Positions 42,548 to 55,639 of a stretch of 64,000 nt of DNA are shown here, in pieces (within the stretch, counting starts at the first letter, position 1; each line of letters begins with the position of its first letter). The stretch is taken from assembly GCA_907165135.1 (NCBI GenBank), contig OU015566.1, positions 1,180,501 to 1,244,500 on the forward strand, given 5' to 3'. Below the pieces are notes generated by a model, which was not told the DNA's origin, searched no databases, and saw only the letters and a program-made list of their open reading frames with translations. The position numbers and the translations under genes are program-made. Origin of the DNA: Oikopleura dioica (lineage: Eukaryota; Chordata; Appendicularia; Copelata; Oikopleuridae).

Positions 42548-42904
42548 TTTTTATTTTTTAAAAAATAAATAAATATTTATTACAAAATTTTGAGTCGAAA
42601 AACTGATAATTTTTATTATTCGAAATCGACCAAAAACGGGATGTTTTCGTGCCTTATCTGATTTTACCCGAGAAAGTTCAAGCCAAAAAGCGACCGGAGT
42701 TATCCTAAAATTACAAGTATAAATTGCTCATTACGAAAAGTCACAGATTTCGGAAGAACCCAGTCTTTGTGCTTGATGCAACGTTTGACTGATTTCTTTT
42801 TAATGGGCGGCGTGGTTGACTCTTTTCGAGCTCCCCGCCAATTGTGGCTGGAACTCTCCGCTTCCTGCTCATACAATACGCTCTCATTCGTTTTTCATTT
42901 CGAA

Positions 42905-43175
42905 AAAAAAATATCATATTAAGAAAATTAAAAACTTAAATTTAAAATAAAAACAATATTTTATAAATTAAAAAAAATATTTTAATATTATATATAAATA
43001 TATAATATAATAATAATTAATTATAATATAATATAATTATATATAAATATATAATATAATTATATAATATTGTTATAAATATAATTTTTAGATATTTTTT
43101 TTAAATTTTTTCTTAACTTTTTTTTCTTTATTTTTCTATTTTCTTTTAATTCAATTTTTAAATTTTTTTTTCTAA
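42905..43175. repeat. AT-only low-complexity tract
   Basis: About 270 bp almost free of G and C, with tandem TATATAAATATATAATATAA units. No coding potential; possibly a matrix-attachment or replication-associated region, but that is speculative. Confidence 0.85.
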
Positions 43176-43179
43176 AACT

Positions 43180-45290
43180 AAAAGGCAAGCAATCAGCGAG
43201 TGAAAATGGTTGAGCGCAGCTGTTAGATCACATTTCTGATGAAACATTTGGTTGTGCAAATTAAGCAACCGCACGTGATAGTACGGATGGACAGAATCTG
43301 CCCAACGAGGTTTGTAACTGTTGATTTAGGCGAAGACTTCTCAAAATCTAGAATTTTATGGCTTTGGGAAAGACGCCTCTAAAATTTTGATAAGAAATAT
43401 ATTCGATAAATTTTAAAAGCTACGAAATTTAAAAATATCGTCTCTGAGGCTTTGCATAAGAAAAATTTCCCTTACATGAGGTCTTAAGTTTGTTGAACAG
43501 AATTTTGAAGGATTCTAAATCAAGAGTGTTCAGATCCTCACGGAATCACTTGATCTTTGCCGATGTCAAACATGACTTCTTTGACTCTTCTGTCAACCCT
43601 GGAATCCTTGTCGGATGACTTTTTCGAGATTTTCTTAATCTTGAAATCTTTAAATCATGATAACCCTAACCCAAAAAAGTTATCCAATGTTCAACTTACT
43701 TTTTCGCATGTTTCCGAGAACGGAGAATTCAAGCTGAAGAAAAGAAAATCATCTTTTCGGGGGCAAAAATGCAGTTGACAGGATGATTTGGCTCAACAGA
43801 ATTTTTCAAATGCCTAAGGTACCTTGCGTCGTACTCGGCGATTTCCGATTACAAGGTGGCAGATATTTATAACACGTCAAAAACGGAATTCCCAGAACAA
43901 GCCTTTCTTACGAAGGAGTCGAAAGTTTTGTGTAAAAAGAGTTTTATCATTGCCAAAGACTTCGTATATTTTAATTTTACCATTTTTTATGATGATATTT
44001 TTCATTATTTTAGGAAAATTGGGGGTTTTCGATGAAAAATTCCGTGAAAAAAATTTTCAAAAATTGAAATTTTAGCTTTTTTAAGAAATAAATAAAGGTC
44101 TAAACTTTGTGGTTCCGAAGTAAAATAAGGGTGTCACAATGTAAAATTTTGAAGAAAAAGCTGCAGCCAAATGGCTATTCTTGACATCTACTACCTTAAA
44201 TCGGGAATAATTTTTTATGATGGTGTTCTATTTTAGGTAAAAAATCTCTATATTTAAGGGTGCCCCCTCTTTTTTCTATAAACATCTTAAAAATCACTTC
44301 CGTAAAGATGCGAAGAAATCTAAGCCCGAGTTGTTTAATAAATTTTCTCAAAAGCGTGCTCGAAAAATCTTCTCAAATCACGTTTTTCGCGGAAGCTTTA
44401 GAAAATAACAGTCAGGTTATTCAAACTGATAAGAGCGCAATTTGTGAACGGAAACGAGCTAACCCGACGATTTATGTTCGCCACGAGGGTCTTAATTTAG
44501 AAGGAGGGCGTTTTTGAATTGCAAATTTGATGAGTTCTAGGGCATGCTATGTGAGTTCTTGAGCCACTTAAGGGGGTAGATATCAAGAATTGCCATTTGG
44601 CTGCAGTTTTTTCTCTTAAATTTTACATAGTGACACCCTTATTTTACTTCGGAAACAATAAGAAAAGACCTTTATCTATTTCCTATGAAAGCCAAAATAT
44701 AAAATTTCGAAAAAAATTTTTCTTAGAATTTTTCATCAAAGATTACTAACTTTCCTAAAATACTCATTTTGAGGACAGCTACTAGACTAGGATTGTTGTA
44801 CCTCAAAATCTCAAGAAATTTAAATATTTGGCTTCAATAGAAAATAGATAATTGTCTGAAATGATTTTCGAGCATAAAAATTAAGGGGGTCACTATGTTA
44901 AAATTGGAAAGTAGACTGCAAAGAAATTCTTGATATATACCCCTATAAAGGAAAAAATATTGTTGAAAAGATTCTGTATTGAAAAGAAACCAGTTTCGAA
45001 TCAATTATAAAATCTTTTGCTGACCTTTTCTTTCAATCATCCAAAAAAAGCTGTCTAGAATTTTCAAATCTTACAAAATCCACCTTTTTTAAAAGAAAAA
45101 ATTGTCCATTTTCAGCCTCAGCTGGACGACCCGGTCGACTTTTTCTGTGCTGATTTTGCGCAAAATTCATGAAAATTACACGTGTCTTTACGGAAGAGAA
45201 ATTAAGGGTAGACCTTTCGACAGGAGCGCGGGGCCGGGCGTGGCGCAGAAATTAGGAAAGAAGATCAGACGTTAGAAGGGGCAATTTTTA
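43180..45290. other. Gene-poor stretch with a family C foldback
   Basis: No convincing gene. An ORF at 43557-43778 lacks supporting signals. Dominated by the 44115-44654 element and a lone family C end at 44883. Confidence 0.45.
44115..44654. mobile_element. Family C foldback element, 540 bp
   Basis: Outer arms GTTCCGAAGTAAAATAAGGG, then GTGTCACAATGTAAAATTT, pair with AAATTTTACATAGTGACACC and CTTATTTTACTTCGGAAAC; inner GCTGCAGCCAAATGGC pairs with GCCATTTGGCTGCAG. Short ends of the same family occur at 2.92, 7.76, 27.12, 38.12, 44.88, 59.15 and 59.29 kb. Confidence 0.9.
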
Positions 45291-45296
45291 CTCATT

Positions 45297-45558
45297 TACG
45301 GAAACGAATAAATGAAAATGATACTTTCAGCAGACCGCAGCGTGGAGAAGTCTGGAGATGAAAAGGAGGGGAAATAGAAATCGCTCTCGGAAGATATTAG
45401 TTGGCACGAAAACTGCGCTTAGTTGGTGAATATATATTACAGTAATATATTTGGAGAGGGCCAAACTCAGGACTCACCTTTTGCTCTTGAAATTTTGCTG
45501 ATTTAACCGCTTTTTCGATTTTGGCTATCGAGTAAACTCCCTTATCGAAAGCCATAAT
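45297..45558 (-). CDS. Possible small two-exon protein, 45 residues
   Basis: ATG exon MAFDKGVYSIAKIEKAVKSA then KFQEQK ending at a strong GTGAGT donor (about 45477); a TCTCCAG acceptor (about 45368) gives a second exon TSPRCGLLKVSFSFIRFRK with a TGA stop. The first exon looks genuine; the second is less certain and the gene may continue differently. Confidence 0.35.
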
Positions 45559-46142
45559 AGCTGCGGTAAGAGTTGTTGTTGAAAACGTGGGAGATATGAT
45601 ACGCTATCTTTGGTGATCCTTGTTCATTCGCTCGGGCAGTAGCACCCTCTAATGATCAAGTAAAAGCTCTTTTGATAAGAGGAACTTTATTTGTACTTTA
45701 GAAAAGGACCTTGAAAGGTCATTTTTCGAGGCTTCTCTAGGTATGCAAATCCTCCCCTTTCTTTGGCCCTTGTTATTTTCTTGAGGTCCCTAAAGCTTAT
45801 TTTGAAACTCCGCTGATCCTTCTTTTCTTTTTAAAAAGACGTCACTTGCAACTTGCAAATCCCTCCTTCTGATTTCACAAATTTCAAAGTCGCAAAAAGT
45901 CAAACTCCAGTAATTATTCCTCCTCAACGTCATTACATAGTACGGTACGCATGTAGAGAGCATGTGACATGTGACATTCTGCATATTGACATTTGTAAGT
46001 TCTAGAAGTCGTTTCTCATCTTGGCGGAGACATCGCTGGAACATCTTCTTCCGAGAGAGGATGACAGGGCGGAATTATTTTTATTAGCAGAGGGTTGAAT
46101 AATTAAGAAATTTGCTGGCAAAACTAGTCTCGATTTAAAAAG

Positions 46143-47208
46143 ACTTAAGGACCCCCCGTCAGCTTTTTTCGAAAAATCTATCTTCGGAATTTTAAAATTC
46201 TGACCCCGGAAATGGATTCTACGGGTCAAAAAACGATTTTGACGCTTCATTTTTTGGGGGTCTATCTCGACTCTAACACCCTCAAAATCGCATTTGAAAA
46301 TTGGACTTTTCGCCGAAAATTGACGAATTTGCCCCAATATTGGCAAAAATATTGATTTTTCTTGGTCGAAACTTCATCACATCAAGTTTTCGTAACAAGT
46401 TCAACCTTAGGACGCATTAAGGTGGTAGAAACAGCTTTTTTGAAAAAAGCCGATTTTTGAACAGCGCCCTAGCTCAGCCAACCTTAGATTTTTAAATTCT
46501 CTCGTCAATTTTAGTTAGATCTATCTTAGATCTAAAAGCATCTGTTTTGAAAATTATTTTTTGCTAAGACAGTTTAGCGCTAGAGAGCGAAACATCAACC
46601 CATCTCGTCAAAAGTCCCGATTTTTGCTCATTTTCAAGCACAATTATCTCGAATCATGTGATGGACCGAGAATTTCAAATTTCATTTTGAGATAGTTCAA
46701 CCCTTTTTCTAGGAGCATCTATGATTGAAATTGCCTTTTTATAAAAATTGATAATGCAATCAAAGCGTTTGAAAATCGAAAGTCGAAAATCACGAATTCG
46801 TGAAAATCAAGGAAGAAAAATTCGAAAACCCGTTAACATTGTTAAATATAATTGTTCTTACGAATCAGATAATTCAATAAATATACGGAATATGCTTTCT
46901 TATCAAAAAAAATCGTAAAAATATGATTTTGAACGGTATTTTTTCACTGAAAAAACTCGCGCATCAACGCGCAACGCAGGATTCAATGAATCTAAAATCG
47001 ATTTTTTCTCGATTCTGATTAGCGAACGAAAAAAGTTATAATGATAAGATTTGTTGTGCATGAGCTAAGCTTTCAGAATCGACAAAGAAAAATTTGTAAA
47101 TCCTACATTCAAAAAAGCTGTTTCTACCCCCAACCAAAAATATGGTGTTTTTAAAAATTTCAATTTTTCGAACGAAAAAGCTGACGGGGGTCCTTAAGGG
47201 TGTCCCAA
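46143..47208. mobile_element. Nested elements: family D carrying a family E insertion
   Basis: Outer family D ends CTTAAGGACCCCCCGTCAGC and AAAGCTGACGGGGGTCCTTA. Inside, 46423-47134 is bounded by TTAAGGTGGTAGAAACAGCT and AGCTGTTTCTACCCCCAA, family E ends. The order of insertion is therefore D first, E second. Confidence 0.85.
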
Positions 47209-47209
47209 C

Positions 47210-49118
47210 CGAGTTTTTTACTAGTTCAAATACATTGTTGGGGATACCCTTAAAAGTCATTTTGGGAGACCCTTCAGTTTAAAGGTCGTAGCACCTTTTA
47301 TTTACGGCTTTTAAATCCCATCCTAAACCTCTCTCTAGCCGGTAGCAAGTAATTTATGCGCCTAAGTTTCGAGTGTCTCTCAGAAAAATACAGAAAACGA
47401 CACGAGGACGACTTCCGTCTATTCACCAAAAAGAGAGTCAGCCTCAAAGTTCATTGGGTTTTGAGAGCTTGACTTGGTGATGTTTGAAGATTGGTCTCTT
47501 GAATAATGAGATCGGGCGAATTGAATATGTACGACCACGAAAAGATAAGGGCGTATAATTACTTCCAGAGGTCAACTTGAAGTTTCTAACGAATAAGCTT
47601 CAAGTTTTTCAATAAAGAACTCGAAAAGAAGGTTTCTTAGAGAGAAGAAATTGCAGTAAAAATCAAGATTTTGTTAATTTCACACCTTTTTTGAGACTTC
47701 GTGGTCTCAATTTTGCGGTGAGAAAACACCATTTTGCTAGAGCACCACAAAATGCCAGCTTTTCAAAAATTGATTCGAACACCGGCTTGGCCAGCATACG
47801 AATTAAATTTTTCAGAAAATTAAATTGAATCTTCGCGAAAGAATTTGTCTAATTGGATTTTCAGAAGTGCATCGTGAGTCGTTATCAAATCAAGCGAATA
47901 AGAAAACGACGATAATTTTTATGGGCGTCTCGACGATAATTGATCATTGGAAGAAGACCCTCGAAGACAGACTTGAAGTGTTATGTAATCAAGAAAACCG
48001 TGATAACTTCAAATTTGGGCGGTTTGTTATTTCTTAGCTCAGCTGATGGAGCCCTCTAGGAGATCGGCTGAGGGTCCACGTGGTCCAGCTTGTAATGAGC
48101 CCCCGTTATCTAAAGCACTCTTCCTTCTTCGCGGCGTTTATCGGTTGTTCTCTGTTTTAGAAAATCATCAAAGAAATCACCAAATTTAAAATTTCATAAG
48201 AAATTATTTCAAATTTTTTTTTCCTTGATCTTTTAATCAGAACCACTCATTTTTGAAAATTGATATTGAATCTTGCCTTTGAAGGTGAAGAAATTCTTCA
48301 GGTAAAATAGTTCCAATTCTTCAGAGACTTCCAAGGCGCGGGAATGTTTTTCTTGAATTTGGCGGTTTTCGCGTTCAAAAGGAAATTAACATTTTTCGGT
48401 TTTGACGGAACGTTTCTTTTCCACGGTGGATTTCGACCACGGCAATTGACCTACAAAGGTAAATTCAAAAATTGACCACATTGGTTTGTTATTCGCGGAA
48501 AACAACAAACGGTTGTGTTGAATGATTTGCATTATTATAATTTTGAGAATTTCAGAAATCAAAAATTCAGCATTTTAAGTGTTTCCAGAAAAGCTGAGGT
48601 GGCGAATAAGCAGATTTTGGGCCATTTGAATTGCTGATTATTCGGAAAAACTGAAGATATTCTGAATAAATTTCCAGCAAGCCATTATTTACAAACTACG
48701 AGCGCTGACTCAAGCTTAACATCTGAAATTCCGATCGCGCGAAAACGTGGGGTAATAATTTTCCACGATAAGAGTCCTTCATCTTGCCCAAAATGTGCAT
48801 CGCGCCTCATTTGACCTGTTCAAGTATTTTCTGACGCACGAAACCTAACGAGCCTGTTTCACCACGGCGCCAGGGCTAATGGGGTCAGCTTTTTGTTGCC
48901 ACGAAAAAAGAGGGGCAAAATATTTATCAGCAAAAATGAACCATTTTTGGCCGAATTCTAAGGCATTATTACCGGAATTTTTGGGTTGGGCGGATGGTTT
49001 TTGACCATGAACAGGAGAAGATCGGTATTTCCGTCAGCAAGAGGGTCTGAATAGCACGGAAATTCCGGTATCTTAGTTCTATTTTTAAACTTGTTTTCGA
49101 AAAATATTTTGTTTTTTT
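47210..49118. other. Gene-poor
   Basis: Only short ORFs (for example 47825-48037) without splice or polyA support. No RNA gene recognised. Confidence 0.4.
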
Positions 49119-49275
49119 GAGGTTGTCTGGAACCGACAAAAAAAAATTTCGAGAAATTTTGCGTGGGCGGCAACTCGGCTGCTGATAAGCCGGTTTGCCG
49201 AATCAAGGTTTCTGATTGGTTGAAAATTTCCACGCAAAATTTGTCGAAATTTTTCGTCGGTTCCAGACACCTCCC
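49119..49275. mobile_element. MITE, family A, copy 7
   Basis: GAGGTTGTCTGGAACCGACA ... TTTTCGTCGGTTCCAGACAC, about 157 bp. Confidence 0.9.
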
Positions 49276-50799
49276 GATTTTTATCGCAAAAATTGGTTGA
49301 AAATTCTTAAAAAGGTCAAAAAAACGAGAAAAAGAAAAAAATGTCAAAATCAGCATTTCTAAAAAAAGCGTGAAATTATTGCTCGTTTGTCGATTACTCG
49401 TCAGCTCGGGCCAAACACTTCAATTTCCTCGGGAAAGAAGGTTAGTGTATCCGATAACGCGACATCGTGGCATAAATATTGAAGAAAACGGGGTCATCTT
49501 TTGGTCTGTTTCTTGAGATCATCCTGGCCATGGTTTGTCATCGATCCAAAAATTACCTTTTTTCTAAAAATATTTTAGCTCATCTGTTCTCGAGGTCCAA
49601 ACATTATTTTTAAGCTTTTTTGGGGAGGGCTAAAGATTGTAGCTAAAGACTGTTGATGTCTCCCCTTGGCTGATCTGGAATGAGTTCGATTATCTGGAAA
49701 TATTTTGAGAAAAACTTACGCCGCACTTGATAACTTCATAATGTTTTTCGGGATGAGGGGCAGTTCCATATCTTAGCCCCTCACTTGCCGACATCGATTT
49801 TCAGAAGAGACATGCACAAGTGCAAGTGTTAATTTTTCTTTTAAAAGATTTTGTTGGCCAAATTTTTAGGGGAAATTTCCATAATTTTAAGGGTATCTGC
49901 ATATAATTATATTTTGAATCAAAAATTGACGATTTGCTTTTGATAACTTAAGGGTATCAACAAGATGACTCATTTTAGCTCTAGAACTTTTCATGCGCTA
50001 AATAAAGTTAATAAAATCTTATTGGTTCCTAAGGGTATACTGGGAGAAAACGCTGTTTTAAAATTGCGACAAGCCGATGGAGCATCCTTAATTCCGGCTT
50101 CCTGAAAACCTTCTTCCCCAAAATCTTACGCGTTTTCCCCCGATCCAACGTTCAATTAGCCCTACCGTACCCAGCAGCTCCAACATTCGAAGCGGTTCTT
50201 TTTGATAAGACCCTTGTCGCCTTAGTGCGCATCCTCAGACTGACGCGGCGCGGTGCGATTTTCTTTCAATTTGTCGCCTCTTGACTTGAGCACCAATTTT
50301 TATATCAGCCGAGGAGAAAGTAACAGTAAGCGCCTTTGCTACGCCAGAATTTGGCTGAGACAGAGCTTTTTTAAAAGCGTGCTTTCTCGGAAAAAACTGG
50401 TAATGGAAGCCTTGAATAATAAACCGTTAGTTTCACATCAAAATACAGATGGAAAAATGGGCAAAATGAATAAGATTAACGATTTGGCAATGTTTGTATT
50501 CGTCAAAATAGAAACACGGGACAAGAATATTTTTTAAACAAGGGTGTTGCCCAAAAACATTCCGGCACAAGTTACTTGACTTGGCGGATCCAGGAAGTTA
50601 TGTTTTTTATGACGACAAAATGGAAAGGTCGCGATGTTTACGACTCATGTCAGGGGTTAGGGTTAGTCTTACAAGTAGGGCTTTGAAGCTTTAGCTCCAA
50701 ACAAATTATAAGGGTTGAAAAGAACAGGCAAAAGACATAGATTAATTTGTTGATTTTTTAGTTTTGAACCAATCAGATTCTCGAAAAATCAGATGAAAA
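49276..50799. other. Gene-poor
   Basis: Nothing convincing; AAGGGTATC-type repeat scraps near 49.9-50.05 kb. Confidence 0.4.
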
Positions 50800-50960
50800 A
50801 AGGGGGATGAGTGAAGAACCGACAAAAATCCTAATAAATTTTGCATCGAAATTTTCATTCAATCAGAAGCTTTGAATCGGATCACCAGCCAATCAGCAGC
50901 CGATGAGCCGCCCACGCAAAACTTGTCGTAATTAGTCGTCGATTCCTGCCGCTACCCCGT
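50800..50960. mobile_element. MITE, family A, copy 8 (diverged)
   Basis: GAACCGACAAAAATCCTAAT ... CAAAACTTGTCGTAATTAGT, with the CAATCAGAAGC and CCAGCCAATCAGCAGCC inner motifs. Confidence 0.8.
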
Positions 50961-53300
50961 TTTTAGCCAATAACAGTCAATCAGACCCCATATTTTTCTA
51001 ATACCAATCACAAGTGAAAATTTCTGTCCGCGAATTTCCGTATCAATCAAGTCTTGATTCACAAGAACATACTTAGCGCCGCATTTCCGTAAAACAACTC
51101 GTAATTCAAACCCTTTTAGATCACCCCGTTACTTGTAAATCGGTCATCACTTGCTCCGATTCGCTGCAATTCATCATAATCCCACGTTTTTCCCAGCTGC
51201 ATTTTCGAAAAATAACTCTCACCTTTGAAAACCCCTTCTTCAATCTTTGTTTTGAGGAAATTTCACGAGAAAATTGCAAATTCGAAATTTCTTAATAACA
51301 GGGATTTTTTTAGAAGACAACTTCTTTTAGAGGACATTTGTTAGAACATTTTCTGGGCCGAGCAATTATGGTTTTTTGACTTTTTTTGTCAATTTCTGCG
51401 AAGTTTGAAATGGACCTCTTTGGAGCGCATCTGATCACTTCCGCAATTTTGAGTTTGATGGAGACTTCCTTCTGATGGACTTTTTGGAGAGTTCGAATTT
51501 AGAAAAACAGAAATTACGGAACTTAGATTTCAGGTGAAAAATAAAGAAGAAAGTGGATATTTAAAATATTGCAGTGCTGAAGAAATTCTCAAACGAGAAA
51601 AAATATTTTTCGAGCCGAAAAATTGAATGTTTGAAAAATTTTATCTTGACTTGTCTTGTCACATGTTTTTTTCCTAAAATATATTTGACCTTCTTGGTAA
51701 TTCTAGACACCTTGGCAAAGATTTAAAAAAAAAGGTATTGTCACAACATTAGAAACACAGATAACCTTGTGATACCAAAAGATAATTCAAGCTCATTATA
51801 TGATTCTCCGAAAATAAATTTTTCAGCAAAATGCGCCATCGGGGTTTTCTAATCATCAATTAGTGGTCCCTAACAGAGTTGCAAATTTTGTGAGCTCAGC
51901 TCAGCAATTTTGAGACGTGGGTCAGCTCAGGTCAATTGCTCTTCGAAAGCAGCCAGCTCAGCTCAGTCTTTTGAGCTGACCAAGCTGCAATTTGCAACTC
52001 TGGTCCCCAAATAGTACCAAAAAATAAAGTATAAGGTATAAAGTATCCAAAGAAAAGGAGGTAGTCTACAGGGCTTGTATTTTTAGGATAAATGAGAAAA
52101 AAACTTATTAATGACTTTAAACTTTTTTTTAGCTTTTGAAACTCATAATCTTTCATTTTGCAAAAAAACTTATCTCCAGGCAATTTTCTTCGTGTGAGAA
52201 GTCGCGAACATTATGTAATTATTATGTTTACGTGAGAAAATTGCCCTCTTCTAGGAACTTGGCTGATAAAACCGGGTGTAAGTTAGTTTTAGCGCAGCCA
52301 AAATTAAAAAAATAAAGAAGTTCTTATAGATAAGATTCGTAATAAAATAACAATACGGTAAGGCAATTACAAAAGTTACCTCACGTTTGGAGGATCAAAA
52401 GGGTTCGACGTGGCTCCTCGCTAACAGGAATCGCCGAATCGGCTTCGAAATGGGAATTGAGAGCGCTTTGCTGGGAACGTGCGCGGCGACGAATAAATTT
52501 TTGACTTTTTGAATTCATTATTAGTTTTAATTAGCTAAGCGGTTTTCTGCTTAGCTTGACTAGACGGGACAGGTAGAAGTTCTTCATCTTTTCAAAGAAG
52601 AAAATTTTTTCTCAAAAAAGCCGTTTTTCGGAAGAAAAAAAAAATAAACAAATTTTCTTCTAAATTTTTCGAAAAAATAATTGAAAAAAAATTTGAAATT
52701 TTGACTTCCACCTTGACCATTATTGATAATGGTGCGTTATTGTAACGTGACGTAAAATATTTCCAAAACCCCGACGAACACCAAAATCCTCTTTTGGCGC
52801 GAGACGGAATTCTTTGTTTTGAACACGTTTCTCAAACCATGGTGCTTGTCCTCGCTAGCCAAAGTGGCCATTTGAAAACAACGCGACTGGTTGTTGAGCC
52901 TTAATCGTCTCTTTTAGCGAGAACGAAAAAGTTTCATCTTTGACAAAATCATTGTGAATTGTCAGTCAAACAGAAAAGTTCAAATTTTAGAAATTATATT
53001 GCCTTTCTTGAAATGCGCAATGTTCTTTTTGTTTTGGGTCATTATTCTAAACCACTTGCACTATCTTTAAGGCCACTGCATAAAACTCTTTTAGTGGCTG
53101 TTTGTTGTTTTATTCTCATTGTAGTTCTGCAGCACGGAGTGACACATAAACCTTATTTTTGCCATAAACATGTCAAAACGGGGTTTGACCCCTCGGGTTT
53201 GCTCGTTCCTGGCAGAGCCATTTTAACAATTTTCGATTTTAGGGAATTCTAAAAGATCAATTTTCATCAGAAAAGAGTTCTGTTGCTTTTTAGTTGATGT
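50961..53300. other. Gene-poor, with a GAGCTCAGCTCAG inverted repeat
   Basis: No supported gene. At 51.88-52.01 kb, GAGTTGCAAATTTTGTGAGC and GAGCTGACCAAGCTGCAATT / TTGCAACTC pair around AGCTCAGCTCAG repeats, a small foldback. Confidence 0.45.
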
Positions 53301-53307
53301 ACCCAAT

Positions 53308-53662
53308 TAAGGGGGTGGTGGTCGAGAATAAGACCCGGTTTTTCTAAAAAATTCAAAAAGGATTCAGAAAATTGTTCGTGAAGCCTGTTGAAACGAAAAA
53401 AATTGCCTCTCACTCAGTTTCAGACCATAATTTTGACAAAAGAATATAAAAGTAGAGACAAAAATCCGCAAAATTCACTTTTTGGGGGAACTTTGAGCGA
53501 TTTTTTCTCGAATTTTTTAAGGAAAATATAACCTAAACTCCACGCTATTGCATCGACTCAACCTTTATCTCTTCGAAAACTAAAGAAAAATATTCGTATA
53601 AAGGTGGTTTTTGCTCAATCTTGGTCAAAATGAACCCTTTTTCTCCTCCACCACCCCTTCAA
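53308..53662. mobile_element. MITE, family F, copy 2
   Basis: TTAAGGGGGTGGTGGTCGAG on the left, CTCCACCACCCCTTCAAG on the right, about 355 bp; shares ends with the 35.5-36.2 kb element. Confidence 0.85.
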
Positions 53663-55575
53663 GCTACATTAAATCAGGTACCTGAGGTATATTTTTATGT
53701 ATATTTTAAAATTTCAGTTTTTAGCAGAAAAACTTCAATGGGTCTGATGATGTAGTTTCTGTTCCGAAAATGTCATGCCTACAAATAAACCAACTCATAA
53801 AGTACCCCGTTAATTTTGAGGTCTTAGGTCAGAAATCGACCCTGCTCTCTGTCACCATCGCGCTCGCGCTTTTCGAACTCACAAAAAACGTGACAGCGCC
53901 ACCTAGTCCGTTGCGGATTCTAGGGCGCGGCGGCGCGGCGGAGGGCAAAATTTGTCGGTAAGCAAAACGGTCGAATATAGCGGAAAGAGCGCGAGAAAAA
54001 ATACTCAGAAGACAAACTTTTATTTTTTTGTAATTTTTGAGAGAGACTTAACGATTTAAAAGAACCAAAAATGAAGATTTCAAGGATCGGTGACATGTTT
54101 TTTGACTAAAAATTTATCGGTTATAAGGGGAGGTAGCTAGAATTCTCGAAAATTTCGAAAAGCATTAAGAGAAGGGTCATCAATTTTCGGATTTTTCGAA
54201 ACTTAAAAAAGCTGAAAAACCTAATTGAATAAAAGAAAATCGATTTTTCGGGTGAAAAGAAAAAGGTTCAAAAATTCATCAAAATATATAAAAATAAATT
54301 TTGTTGAAAAATTTAGTTAAAAATCGGGTAAATCGAGGGGGGCATTTTTTCGAAATTTCATCAAAAGGATCGATTCTTTTCAAATCTAAATGTTTGGTTC
54401 TTTTTCCGAAAAAATGCCTTAATCGCAGCCTTTGCTTCATCCATAGCTGTTCTAATGACAAAGATAATGCGTCAAAACATCTGCCCAAAATTTCTGGCTA
54501 GAACGTGCTGATGACTTTTTTACAATGCGCAATTTTTTCAGCCCCCTTTTTCGAGGGTCTTTCAAATCCTTTCATCCCAAAATTGAGCCCCTCGCTAAAA
54601 CCCCTTGCGTCTTTACGTCACGTGGCTTGATCCGCCGTTCTTTCCGGCGCATGGAATCGTTATCATTTTTTGCTTCTTTAGGGGTTAAATGGCTTCAAAG
54701 TTTATTTTGCGAAAAACGAAAAATCCACTGTCCCACGTTGCATAAGCCATAAGCGGGTAGTTATGTGATTGTTGATAACAAAGGGAATAGAATGCTGAGG
54801 TACAAGAGAATGAAGCTGATTACAAACTAAGTAGGGGATTATCCCCTTTCTTGATAACATAATAAATGATTTTCCTAGCTGTCTAAATTCAAAACTATTA
54901 ATAGAAAAACTATTTTACAAACGAAAGAGACTGTACCCAAAATTAATGTTGCAAAAATAGAAGGTTTTTGATAAAAAAAATTGGAATACAATTGGTTCGG
55001 AATTTTGAGCGTGTTGTAAAATCGCCTGTTAATAAAGTCCCACCCTTAATATGATTCAATTGATCGTGCGTTCGGATAAACAAAGAGGATGAAAAGTCAC
55101 AAGAAATTTGAAACTGCGGGGCAGATCCGACAAGAAGAACGAACTCTCAGAATCTGGGTTCCGATTCGCCGAAAGGCCAAATACAGCAATCTTATTGGCG
55201 ATCAAAGATTATATTTGAAAAATGGTATTTTCTTTATTTTCACCTCGATATTTTGGTTTAGACTAGAAATTGATATTTTGTATCAGAAAACCGAAAAAAT
55301 GCGATGCAAAAATGAAAAGTGATAAGATAAGGACTGAGTTAGATCGGCTCGCATGACTGAGATAATTGCTACTTCTTTGGTCTTAGAACTTAAAAATAGG
55401 AAATTCATAACGACCTCTTCTTTTTTTGAATGTTTTCGAATGACGAGAAAATTCCAAAGAGCAAAGGGAAAAGGAAGAAAAACAGGATTTCGAAAAAAAG
55501 ACTTTTTCAGAGTTATTTTTGTTTCGAGTCAGAAAAAGGGATCTAAGAGGGTTGGAATAATAAGGGTCATGCAAC
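53663..55575. other. Gene-poor
   Basis: No reliable gene. ATTGGC/AATACAGCAATCTTATTGG motifs at about 55.17-55.21 kb repeat those at 31.19-31.24 and 63.64 kb. Confidence 0.4.
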
Positions 55576-55639
55576 GTGGTAGAGGAATTGATTTCGGAAT
55601 CTGATCATCATTTTTTTGATTTTTTTCAAATTGTCATCG

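Noticed and set aside
46002-46346. 114-codon (-) ORF
   Set aside because: Overlaps the family D repeat; the frame reflects repeat sequence, not a gene.
48040-48110. GCTCAGCTGATGGAGCC, tRNA D-arm-like
   Set aside because: No matching acceptor stem, anticodon arm or T-arm (GGTTCRA) at the right spacing.
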